In this document: positions 54,613-64,000 of the stretch, in pieces | Numbering within the stretch: position 1 is the first letter of the stretch | Layout of the letters: each line of letters begins with the position of its first letter | Assembly (NCBI GenBank): GCA_038503035.1 | Contig: JAVSML010000975.1 | Coordinates: 1-64,000 of the forward strand | DNA: 64,000 nucleotides | Reading direction: 5' to 3' | From: Crocodylus rhombifer | Taxonomy: Eukaryota; Chordata; Crocodylia; Crocodylidae | Program-made: the position numbers and the translations under genes | The notes under the pieces: generated by a model | Database searches by the model: none | Seen by the model: only the letters and a program-made list of their open reading frames with translations | Told to the model about the DNA's origin: nothing

Positions 54613-55015
54613 AGAATCATAGAGAAGTAGGGCTGGAAGGGACCTCCAGAGGTCATCTAGTCCAACCCCCCCCTGCCTGAGGCAGGATCATCCCTATCCA
54701 AACCATCTTATACAAACCAAAATCTAAACTATGTTAAACTGCCATCAACCCTCACACAATACAGGCCTAATCCCCTAACCTGCCACAGGCAGGGGACAAC
54801 AAAAGCCAATGTCCCGCTGCTATGACAAGTTGTCTATATATGCTCTACAGCTCAAGAGCTACTAGGTATAGGGCATCCCTGCTAGAGAGAAAGACAACCC
54901 CCCCTCAAACAGTCAGTACCAGCATGACCATGGGGTAAAATTCTTTCCTGACCCCAAATATGGCGATGGGTCTAACCCTGAGCAGAGCGGGCAAGACCCT
55001 CTAGCCAGGAACCGC
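54613..55015 (-). mobile_element. CR1 3'-end fragment
   Basis: AATCATAGAGAAGTAGGGCT, GAAGGGACCTCCAGAGGTC and TGCCTGAGGCAGGATCATCC are the reverse complement of a CR1 3' end shared with the fragment at 21,846. The far limit near 55,015 is approximate. Confidence 0.75.
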
Positions 55016-55292
55016 CTGTAACAAGTGCTCAACCCAGGGTTTTTTGTGATGCCTCCTGCTATCCATGCAGCCAGCCCTTGCCAAACTGTAGCTCGCCTTG
55101 GACAATCTCCCCTTCACTTGCCCATTAGGCATTGATGTTATTATCTCTGAAGAAAAGGGAGGCTGCCCCAAGGCTTCCCAAACCTGGTCTTGCCTATGAC
55201 CACAGGTGTCCATGGCCATTGCCTCAAGGAGCAATTACATGGGCTGCATCCTCCCTAATACCCACTCCCATGCCACACAGGCAACATGCTAG

Positions 55293-56269
55293 CTAGGGGT
55301 GCACCAACAGAGCTTTCTTGGGATGATACCAATGGCCAATTTTTAATGAGCCATATTGACCAACACCGATCCGATTGCTGATATGTGACTGGCAGCTTGA
55401 AGAGCAGCATCTGGCTGGTAAATCTGTTGTGGTGGAAGGGGCAAGGGGGGAGGGAAGGGATGTGGCAGGGGGCAGGTCTAGGCCCTCGCAGTGAGAGAGG
55501 GAGTGGGGCTGGGGCAGGCTCTGCTCACCCAGGGCAGGACGGAGCTGCGGCTTGCAGGGAAGGGGAGGCAGCTCTTGCTGCTATACACACCCCAGGAAGG
55601 CATGAGGCATGTGTGCTCCCTCAAGATCTGCATGCAGGGTGAGCACAGGCTGCCACTGAGGGCTGAAGCCAGGGCTGCATCAGGTTCTTCCCGGTAGGAG
55701 GCCTAGGCTGGGGCCGTGCTCAAGGCAGGTAACAGCAGTGCTGGGAGCAAGGGCTATGATGAACTTTGAGGTGATTGTAGCCTCCCCACCATAGCCCCTT
55801 CATAGCACCGCCACTGCAGGCCCTGCATGCAGCCCCCCTCGAACAGCCTGGCACAGCCCCAGCCCACAGCAGCAGCCCATCCTCACCCTGCGCACAGATA
55901 TAGGTACATACACCCCTGATGCCCTCCTAGGGTATGTGCAGCAGCAAGAGCTGCCCCCCCATGAGCCACTCGTGACTATATTGCGTGCCCCACCCTGGCT
56001 GTACAGCACCTGTCCCACTCCCAACCCTACTCCCTCCCTCACCACAGAGGCCTCAATCTGTGCCTCCGTCCCTTCCCCAACAACAGACTTACCAGCCGGA
56101 TGCTGCTCTCCAAGCTGGTGGGCTGTGTTCCTGGCCACTCGCGTGCTGTCCTGTGGCTGTGTCCACACAAGCTTTTATTGGCCACAGGAGCCAAAAAAAG
56201 CCAATTAGGTCAATTTTCCTTATGTCGGTGCTCATACAATATGGCACCGATACGTGGGTGCACCTCAAG
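55293..56269. mobile_element. 1 kb GC-rich foldback element with the shared module
   Basis: Ends CTAGGGGTGCACC and in reverse CTTGAGGTGCACC are inverted. Left-arm module 55,402-55,531 (GCATCTGGCTGGTAAATC to GGGCTGGGGCAGG) pairs with the right-arm copy at about 56,000-56,112 (CAACAGACTTACCAGCCGG). A target duplication is not clear (TGCTAG and TGCTAA flanks). No transposase. Confidence 0.65.
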
Positions 56270-56639
56270 TGCTAACGCATATGCCTCCTGGGTCATGGAC
56301 TCCCAGCCCCAGTTCTCATCCCTCCTGGGCTACAAGCTGCTTAGCACCCTCAGTCTCCGGCTGAGGACCTGACTTGCAGTCGCTAGACCTCAGCCCTGCT
56401 CCTAGGCCAGTGGAGACCTTTGGGCTCCCAGGCCCTGCTGATGAGTGCCCCTCCTGGGCTACAGACCTCTGCGCTGCCTCAACCCACTGACACCCTGCTC
56501 CCTCTAGGTTTGGGCTCTGCCCTTCTCCGGGCTACAGGCTCACCCACCCCTGCTCCCAGGCCCACCTCCTGCAAGGCCTGCCCCTCCAGGCTAGGCTCAC
56601 TCAGCCCTGCCTTCTTCCCCCCTGCCAGAGCTCCTGTCT

Positions 56640-57330
56640 CTCTGGCTCCCAGGCGGACTCCCTGCCCCGCTCAGGTGACCTCCCGACGAGCCGGGCGGGC
56701 GCACCTGCTCCTTCCGCAGCCTTTCCTCCTCCTCCAGCAGGACCAGGCCCAGGCCCAGCCCCAGCCCGACCCCCGGAGCAGGGGGAGAGCCGGAGGGAGC
56801 CCCGCAGGCCAACGAGGCGCCGGAGCGAGCCAGAGGCGGCCCTCGAGGCCTCGCCCGGCAGCGGCGCTCTCCCCTCCCGCGTCCCGCTTCCCCGAGCAAC
56901 CGGGGGCGGGGGCGGCGATGACGCAGGCGGTGCGAGCGCCCCCCACCGGGAGAGACCGGCACGCGCCCCCGCCGCTCGCGGGGCCAGGCCGGCACGTGCC
57001 GCTCTGCGGGGGGTTCCCGCGGCCTGTGCGCTAGAGGCCCGGCCCGGTCCGGCCCGCCGTACTCACGGACAGGCTAGAAACGGCCCCGCGCTGCAGCCGC
57101 TACCCCGGCGCTCAGATCCCGCCTCTACCTCTGCCCGCACGCCCCCGCCCAGCGCGTTGCCGGGCAGGCGGGGCTCGCGGCGGGGGGCGGAGCCTCGAAC
57201 AGGCCCGGAGGGGGCGGGTGGTGACGTAACAGCCCGCGCCAGCTCCCCTCAACGCCCCCGCCCGGGCCTGTCGGCTGCTCGGCCCCTGCGGGAATCTTCG
57301 GAAGCCCCCCGCTTTTCCCAGGGGCAGCGC
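56640..57330. promoter_or_regulatory. CFAP97: CpG island, CFAP97 promoter
   Basis: Dense CpG sequence with many GC-box-like motifs lies about 14.7 kb upstream of the first coding exon of CFAP97. In mammals SNX25 starts divergently close to CFAP97, so the island may be bidirectional. I recognise no SNX25 exon in the flank. Confidence 0.7.
57061..57120 (-). promoter_or_regulatory. CFAP97: Probable CFAP97 non-coding exon 1 and its splice donor
   Basis: On the - strand GTGAGT begins at 57,066, directly after CTAGCCTGTCC, inside the island. It is a strong donor and would join the exon 2 acceptor at 42,352. The transcription start is not defined; the exon may extend to 57.1-57.2 kb. Confidence 0.45.
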
Positions 57331-57344
57331 CGGCGAAGGAGCTG

Positions 57345-58578
57345 AGGGAAAGCCCGTTGTTTGGCCCAACAGCAACCCAAGGGCTGCTTAGCAGAAACTG
57401 CCTCGGGGAGAGGTTTGGGGCATTGCTGCTAGACCCCGCTTCTTATTAAAGCATTTCTTTATAGAGATGACAGTTTCTTTTCAAAACACCCCATGCAGCC
57501 TTGTGCTTTGCTCGGGGCGTCCCACACTTTCTGTTTAAGGCCCTGCTGACTCTTCCCCGGTCTCTGGAACAATCCAGCAAAAGCAATATGTCCACTTCCC
57601 ACAGGGACACTAGAGACAGATCCATTGATTAAATAATACCCGCAGCCTTTCAAACGCTCTTCTGCCTCTTTGCTTTGGAGCGAGGCTTTTAAATCTAGCC
57701 TAGGCCTTTGTGTCAGGCATGTGTCTCTAGATGCTCTTTCAAAAACATCTATTGCAGTCTGGCCAATTTATAGGCTTCTGAATACCTGCAGCTTGCATAT
57801 GCTTTGTGGAGATGTACATTTCAAGTTTCTGTCTGCATGGCACCTGGTCCAAGCTGGATCAGCTCAGGACCCTTCCTAGGTTGCTGCAAGCGAAGCACTG
57901 GAACTGAAAGCTGGTTGCTGTCCTTCCGATGGCTTCTCTTTCTGCTAGTGTCTACTCCAAGTGGAATCAAGCAGTGTAGAGGCAAGCTGATTATTTCAAT
58001 TAGAAACCAGAGTGGAGACTAAGACTGGCTAGGTGAAGAGAATGGGACCCAGAGATGTTAAAGGGGATGGAGGAGAAGAGGTCACATTTTGGGAGGGACA
58101 GGCTGAAATGTCTGTTCACACTGAAGTGCATTTTCCACCAGAGCATGAGTGACCGGTGCCTCCTGAATCTGGGGGTGCACCTGCGGAAGCCGGAGATGGT
58201 GGTGGCCCTGTTAGGGGGGGCACCAGCCCTACTGTCAGCATCAGTGTTGGCTGTCAGGGGGGCACCGGCCCATCGGGGGGCACATGCACCCCCTACCAGT
58301 TGTGTGTGCACCAGCGCCTATATATGAGCCTAATAACCATGACTTGGACTCTTCGCTGCTGCCAGCAATTATCTGTAAAACTTGCTAGGAAAGTAGCCCA
58401 TCCATCCCTCCTTGGTTCAAATACATACAAAACGGTTCCTATTGATCTGAGTGACTTTGTTGGCTTAAATGGCAGAGGTCTGTTGTGGATATAAAGGTTA
58501 CAGTCTTGCTAACGGCTTCCATATGTTAGATATAATGTCAATTGTGTGTATACCTTTTTTTCTTTTATAAGTTTGTTG
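57345..58578. other. Downstream flank of the CpG island, no exon recognised
   Basis: Mixed unique-looking DNA. A GC-rich patch at 58,140-58,310 with repeated GGGGGGCAC motifs looks repeat-derived. Short frames here carry no domain I know. Confidence 0.4.
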
Positions 58579-58586
58579 GTTTAAGG

Positions 58587-58829
58587 TAGTGGTCTCCAAA
58601 CTTTTTTGATCGCCCACCCATATCAGTAAAAACATTTTGAGCACGTACCCCCAATATATGTATATTTATATAACACGCACCCCATCAGTAAAAAATTTTT
58701 GAGCATGCACCCCTAATATATGTATATTTATAGAAATAGAAATAGGAATAGAAGTTCTAGTATTTTCTTCCCCAATGGATTGTCTTGCGCACCCCCTGGG
58801 GTCCGCGCACCCCGCTTTGGAAACCACTG
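58587..58829. mobile_element. Non-autonomous hAT element with internal duplication
   Basis: Left end TAGTGGTCTCCAAACTTTTT, right end in reverse CAGTGGTTTCCAAAGCGGG. Flanking 8-mers GTTTAAGG and GTTTAAAG agree at 7 of 8. Inside, a unit of about 60-65 bases (ATCAGTAAAAA to ATATATGTATATTTATA) is present twice in tandem. Confidence 0.78.
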
Positions 58830-59146
58830 GTTTAAAGAACTAGAAAAGAAATATGTTGAAATAACAGTAGCAAAGATGAACAATCAAGCACATCAAAGTT
58901 AGGAAATGCTAGAATTAAATTTTCTTGTACAACTTTAATTTTGTGTTTTGTGCGTCATATTATGCTAAAGTCTTTAATTACCAGTACATGAGCAGATATA
59001 CTACTTTTTCCATAGGCCCCTTGCCTTATTTAGGATGCAGAATGGACCTACTTGAGGCAGAATAAGGTTGTCTAGTGAAAAAGACCGTTGTCTATTACCT
59101 CCTGTTCTCATTTGTTACGGTGGTTTGACGATGTGTAGGGAATGAG

Positions 59147-59700
59147 TAGTGTTTCATATTTTCAGTTTTTACCAAATTTCACTGATAAAATTACCTGATT
59201 TTTTGTTGAAGTTATTCAGTTTTTACTGATTTACACCTGTTTTTCACACACCCCATGCCTCCTGGGACCCATACAGCGGCAGAAGCCGCCACCCCCTCCC
59301 CACACCACCCAGATGAGGCATGGCTCTGTCCTGAGCCTCGCCCCATCCTGGTTGGGCAGTGCCTGGCAGGGCAAGTGCAGAGGTCCTAGGGGCTCCATCC
59401 CCTCTGGCCCGTCAGTGCAGCCAAGGCTGGCCCCGCCCCAGCCCCACACTTCAGGACCTCTAGGTGGTGTGGGACCAGGGTCAGGGCTGGTCCAAGGAGG
59501 CAGCCGGGGCCAGTGCCAGGCTAGGGGATGGCGGGTTCCCTCCTCCCCCACAAAAAATTATTATTTTCCCCAATTTAAACCAAATTTTTCTTTTCTTCCT
59601 TTTATCCTGATTTCAACCCAGTTTTTATGCTTGGAAGATAAACTGAAAAATTCTGGAAATTTTTTTTTTTCAAAATAAAAACCGAAAATGCAGAACACTA
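59147..59700. mobile_element. Foldback hAT-type element with perfect 8-bp target duplication, copy 2
   Basis: Left end TAGTGTTTCATATTTTCAG and right end in reverse TAGTGTTCTGCATTTTCGG. GGAATGAG flanks both sides exactly (59,139-59,146 and 59,701-59,708). AT-rich ends with a GC-rich core as in the copy at 24,133-24,735. Confidence 0.85.
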
Positions 59701-60185
59701 GGAATGAGGCAGGATATTATTGGAAAAGAAAGCTCATCTCATAGGGTGCATACAGAAGTTCAGGCAGCCTGAATTATGGCACTTTACAGCAGAGTGCCCT
59801 GAGTCAGAGTGCCACTAACCCAACAGGCATTCACTGGAGGTCTTGTGGGGCAGCTGGGCTGGACCTATGAAGCAGGGTGGGGCTTTCTTCTCTGCCGCCC
59901 CACCCTGGCCCCAGCTCCAGGTATGGTATCCTTTGCTGCTGTCAAGATGCTTGCACAGAGGGTGAGAGAAGTGAACCATCCCTGCCATGCGTGCCCTTCC
60001 TTGCCAAAAACTTACTCTTGTTGGGGTATTGGAGGGAGCCAGGCCAGTCTGTTAAGACAGCTATGTTTCCATGAGGTTGGATTTTGTTCTTGTCTGTATC
60101 CCACAGTATCTACATGATGCTAAACTATCTTTTGTCATGTATATGTAAAGCAGGAGTTTTAATTATTTCAAACCATTAATTTTAA

Positions 60186-60186
60186 G

Positions 60187-60264
<78 letters not shown>
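60186..60264. repeat. Compound microsatellite (AC)n(AT)n(AG)n
   Basis: An AC run with one AA interruption passes into an AT run and then an AG run. Confidence 0.95.
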
Positions 60265-60439
60265 GTGTATTCATACAAGGGATGTTAATATTATTTATGT
60301 AGAATTGTACCTCCATTTATAACAAGTACACTGAGAAACAGGCATAAGAGATAACAACAAAGCCTTTGTCAGTCATACTGATATATAAAACACATTTAGT
60401 CCTACATTTGGTATTTTATTTAATGTCTCAGTTCCTGGA

Positions 60440-61327
60440 ATCCTGAGCGTGCCTGGCTTGCTTTGAATATTCATTCATGTGCTGCCTCGGTGCGTGCTCC
60501 TGGTGATAGGCATGGGGAGGCTTCATGCAACCTCAGAGAGGGACCCCGATCATCCCAAGGAGAACCCCAGAACTCATCTGCCATGACTTTGAATGTATCT
60601 TCAGTGGTAGGGTCTCCCGTTGGCTGTCCCTCGAGATTAGTTGTTCCTCCTGATGGATATTTGTGGGGTTCCACCTTCCTTACACCACTGCCATACGCCA
60701 GCCTCCAACAGGCCACCTTTCTTGATGCGGCTTGTCCTCCAGTTGTGATGGTCCTTACCCGTCGCACACCTTCAAGTGTTGGGTCTTCTCCAACCACCTT
60801 GGTGGACTATGGATCTGCTTGGTGTTACTTTTCCTTACAGGTCTCTCCCGCTTGGCGCCAGCTACCTGTCCGCTCTTGTGAGTAATCCTTGTGATTAAGT
60901 TGCTGCTTGAACCCTTTGGTGTCAGGTTATCAAAGAATAACCAAAAATAAACCAACAAAAAAGGTAAATGACAAAAGAAGAGTAGGCACAGGTCAGAAGG
61001 CAATGAACAGATGGATATACAAAAGGGAACACAAAGATGGATAAAGGAAAAATAAAGAGCTCATGCTGGACTGCCCTGGAGCCTGTGCTTGTAAGCATCC
61101 CCCAATGCTATCCCACCCTCTATTTTGGCTTTGTCTCTTCCGCTTCTCTCTGGGTCAACTCTTCACCCTTGACTCAGTCTTCTAGAGCCTGGTGCTGGAA
61201 GTCTCCTCTGTCTCTGGGACTTCCCCCTGCTCTTCCCTGAGTGGGGTTCCTCCCACACACCAGTACTGCCTGTGACCAGCATGGAGGCTTGTTGCAGCTG
61301 CTGCTGCCTGGGGAATTCCTGTATGAT
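60440..61327. other. Unclassified sequence, possibly repeat-derived
   Basis: Moderately GC-rich with open frames on both strands but no domain. It ends exactly where the - strand CR1 at 61,328 begins. I cannot name it. Confidence 0.35.
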
Positions 61328-63370
61328 CAGGATAGTTTCATAGTTGGTAGGGTTGGAAGGGACCTAAACAGATCATCAAGTCCAACTCCCTGCCATGGGC
61401 AGGAAAGGATGCTGGGGTCAAATGACCCCAGCTAGGTGTCTATCTAGCCTCCTTCTGAAGACCCCCAAGGTAGAGGCAAGCACCACTTCCCTTGGAAGTT
61501 GGTTCCAGCTCCTAGCTGCCCTGACTGTGAAGTAGTGCCTTCTGATGTCTAGCCTGAATCTACTATCAATCACCTTACGGCCACTGTTCCTTGTTACTCC
61601 CAGTAGTGCTTGGGGGAACAGGGACTCTCCCATTGCCTGCTGGTCCCCTTGGCAAGTTTATAGGCGGCCACCAGATCCCCCTCTCAGCTACCTTTTGTGG
61701 AGGCTGAACAGGTTCAGGTCCCGTAGCCTCCGCTCATAGGGTCTACCCTGCTGCCCCCTGATCATGTGAGTGGGCCCTCCTCTGGACCCTCTTGATGCTA
61801 TCCACATCCTTCCTAAAGTGCAGTGCCCAGAACTGGATGCAGTACTGCAACTGCAACCTGACCAATATTGCATAGAGGGGGAGGATCACCTCCTTGGACC
61901 TGCTTGCGATGTATCTATGGATCCATGACAAGGTGTGGTTGGCCTTCCTGACCACGTCCGCACATTGGCAGCCCATGTTCCTCTTGGAATCAGTAGGGAC
62001 TCCAAGATCCCTTTCTGCCTCTGCACTGATGAGATGGGAGTTCCCTAGCCTGTAGGTATGGTGCTGGTTCTTCCTCCCCAGGTGCATCACCTTTCACTTG
62101 TCAGTGTTAAATCCCATCCTATTCTCATCTGCCCACCCCTGTAACCTGTTTAGGTCTGATTGCAGCCTATTCCTCCCTTCTAGCATGCCCACATCTCCCC
62201 ACATCTTAGTGTCATCTGTGAACTTGAACAAGGTGCTTTTCACCCCCTCGTCCAAGTCGCTGATGAAGACATTGAACAGTGTGGGCCCAAGGACCGAGCC
62301 CTGGGGAACCCCACTGCCCACGTCCCTCCAGGTTGAAAATGACCCATCCACCACCACTCTCTGGGTGCAACCCTCCAGCCAATTTGCAACCCGTCTGACT
62401 GTGTAGGCATTGACACTACAGTCACCTAATTTCTTAATGAGAATGGGGTGAGAGACAGTGTTGACGGCCTCCCTAAAGTCCAGAAAATCTACATCCGCCG
62501 TGACAACTGCACCCAAGGCTTTTGTGACGTGGTCATGGAAGGCAACCAGGTTGGTCTGACAGGACCTACCCCTAATGAACCCATGTTGGTTGCCCCTAAG
62601 CATAATCTCCCCTGCTGGTCCCTCGCAGATGTGCTCCTGGATAATTTTCTCAAAGAGCTTCCCCAGGACTGAGGTAAGACTAACGGGCCTATAGTTTCCT
62701 GGGTCCTCTTTCCTCCTTTTTTTGAAAATGGGGACCACACTGGCCTTTTTCCAGTCCTCTGGCATTTGGCCAGAGCACCACGAGTGCTCGTAAAGCTCAG
62801 CCAGGGGTCCCACAATGACTTCTGCCATTTCCTTCAGCACTCCGGGTTGGAGATTGTTAGGACCTGCTGATTTGAACACATCTAGTCCCTCCAAAAGTTC
62901 CCTGACTAGGTCCTCACTGACCCTGGGCCTGGCTGCGCCTCCTCTGGGGCTGTGCGGAATCCCAGTGGGGGTATGTCCCTGTCCCTCCTCAGAAAAATGG
63001 AAGCAAAGAATCTGTTAAAGAGATTAGGTTTGTCATCTGGTGCTACCACCAGATTACTAAGCATGTTCTGCAGACGCCCCACATTTCTTGGTACTTTCTT
63101 TTTACCCCCATGTATTTAAAAAAATACTTCTTGTTATCTTTGATCTGGGTCGCTAGTCCTAGTTCTATCTCTGCCTTAGCCTTCCTAACAGTCCCCCTAC
63201 AATCTCGAGCAATGGAGGTATACTCCTCCTTGGTGATGGCCCCTCCCTTCTACCGGGTGTATGCCTCCTTTTTGGCTTTGCGACGTTCCTGGATGCCTTT
63301 GGTGAGCCATGGGGGCTTTTGCGCACTCTTGCCCCCTTTGGTCCACGTGGGGATTGTCACCTGTTGCACC
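61328..63370 (-). mobile_element. CR1 LINE, RT and 3' end, inactive
   Basis: 3' terminus at 61,328 (ATAGTTGGTAGGGTTGG in + orientation). The - strand frame 62,894-62,094 spans the RT (VVPIFKKRRKEDPGNYRPVS, GFIRGRSCQTNLVAF, GVPQGSVLGPTLFNVFISD) with FTDD at 62,222-62,211. Frames at 62,090-61,743 and 61,633-61,418 (FRLDIRRHYFTVRAARSWNQ) follow with shifts. Upstream text to about 63,370 is the linker between endonuclease and RT. The longest single RT frame in the window. Confidence 0.92.
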
Positions 63371-64000
63371 TCGTAACTGGTGTACCCTTGACCTGCGAGC
63401 CTGGGTTGGCACAACCGGCTTGGCACAGAAGGGATAGATGACCGGACAGGTGGGGAGTAGTGGCGAGTAGGAGTCAGGCGGCTTGAAGCGTATTGGTTGT
63501 ATGAAAGGTTTATGGTACTTATGCTACTGATGGTCGCAGCGTAGGCAGGATAGCTGACTTGCTCAGTTACAGTGCATAAAACAGAACGGTCTAAAGGGGT
63601 CTGTTGGTTCATGGGGTTCCTGAGCCAAGCCCTTGCTTTTTAACCTGGAGGCTAGGTGTGGCTGCCCAACTCAATAGTCCCAGAACTGGTCAACAGCTCA
63701 TGCACAGGGAAAAACTATAATGCACTTTCGATCAGTAAACTTCCAAGAGCTCTTTAACAAAACGATCAGACGAATCGGTGAACGAGATACGTCAAATGAA
63801 GAACGGCTGGCGGAGAGAAGGTGTCTGCCTGGGTGTGCTCAGAGTTCTCCGCTTAATGGCCGGAATCTGCTCTTATTTATAGTCAGCAATGACCTATCAC
63901 CTCATGCCAATTGTGAATAATTATTGACCGCCAATTACATTTCTACACAGTGACCTAGATGCATATTCATCTGACCTAGATACCTATTCATTTGACCCAA
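63371..64000 (-). other. LTR-like sequence at the window edge, uncertain
   Basis: On the - strand CTATAAATAAGAGC (about 63,871-63,884) resembles an LTR TATA box, followed by unique text. At the edge (63,951-64,000) TGACCTAGATGCATATTCAT recurs as TGACCTAGATACCTATTCAT and begins a third time: a 21-base tandem repeat that leaves the window. No gag/pol text is visible, so the LTR reading is only a suggestion. Confidence 0.3.

Noticed and set aside
56420..57034. 204-codon + strand frame in the CpG island
   Set aside because: Composition artefact of the island. No resemblance to SNX25 or any other family I know.
60840..60870. GGCGCC motif as a retroviral primer-binding site
   Set aside because: Only about seven bases match a Lys-type site, and no LTR end (CA) precedes it at the right distance on either strand.

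Overview
The window is vertebrate nuclear DNA. Both genes have split exons with GT/AG boundaries, the promoters are CpG-rich, and the rest is dominated by CR1 LINEs and short hAT-type DNA transposons. Dense CR1 plus hAT content points to a sauropsid. I favour a crocodilian, with turtle as the alternative, but this rests on repeat style only.

Two protein-coding genes are supported. SLC25A4 (mitochondrial ADP/ATP carrier, ANT1) is complete on the + strand in four coding exons (1366-4377, 298 codons plus stop), with a TATA box and CpG island upstream. CFAP97 (KIAA1430/Hemingway family) is on the - strand. Its four coding exons lie between 42320 and 16496, and a probable non-coding first exon lies in the CpG island near 57.07 kb. 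The two genes are tail to tail, as in the mammalian 4q35-type arrangement. The CFAP97 reading frame is broken by one base in an A-run (41382-41386). With one base added the exon phases fit exactly and the protein would be 531 residues, so this is either an assembly error or a real lesion.

Layout: 1-1030 SLC25A4 upstream DNA; 1030-4750 SLC25A4; 4.75-16.1 kb intergenic, with a 2.9 kb CR1 at 9.8-12.7 kb; 16.1-42.35 kb CFAP97 3' UTR to exon 2, with introns full of CR1 copies (27.0-28.7, 30.0, 34.9-36.0, 36.9-38.5 kb) and GC-rich foldback elements (24.1, 31.1-32.4, 38.6-40.1 kb); 42.35-57.07 kb CFAP97 intron 1, with the most complete CR1 (43.2-46.5 kb, ORF1 esterase relic plus ORF2), a palindromic composite (47.2-48.2 kb), a hAT element carrying a nested CR1 (50.45-52.79 kb) and further hAT/MITE copies; 56.6-57.35 kb CpG island; 57.35-64 kb downstream flank with two hAT elements, a compound microsatellite, a - strand CR1 RT fragment (61.3-63.4 kb) and an LTR-like tail.

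No new gene system is visible. The most unusual content is a set of kilobase foldback (long inverted repeat) elements with GC-rich arms. Several have readable 8-bp target duplications, and three share an internal module while having different ends. All LINE frames are broken or carry altered catalytic residues.
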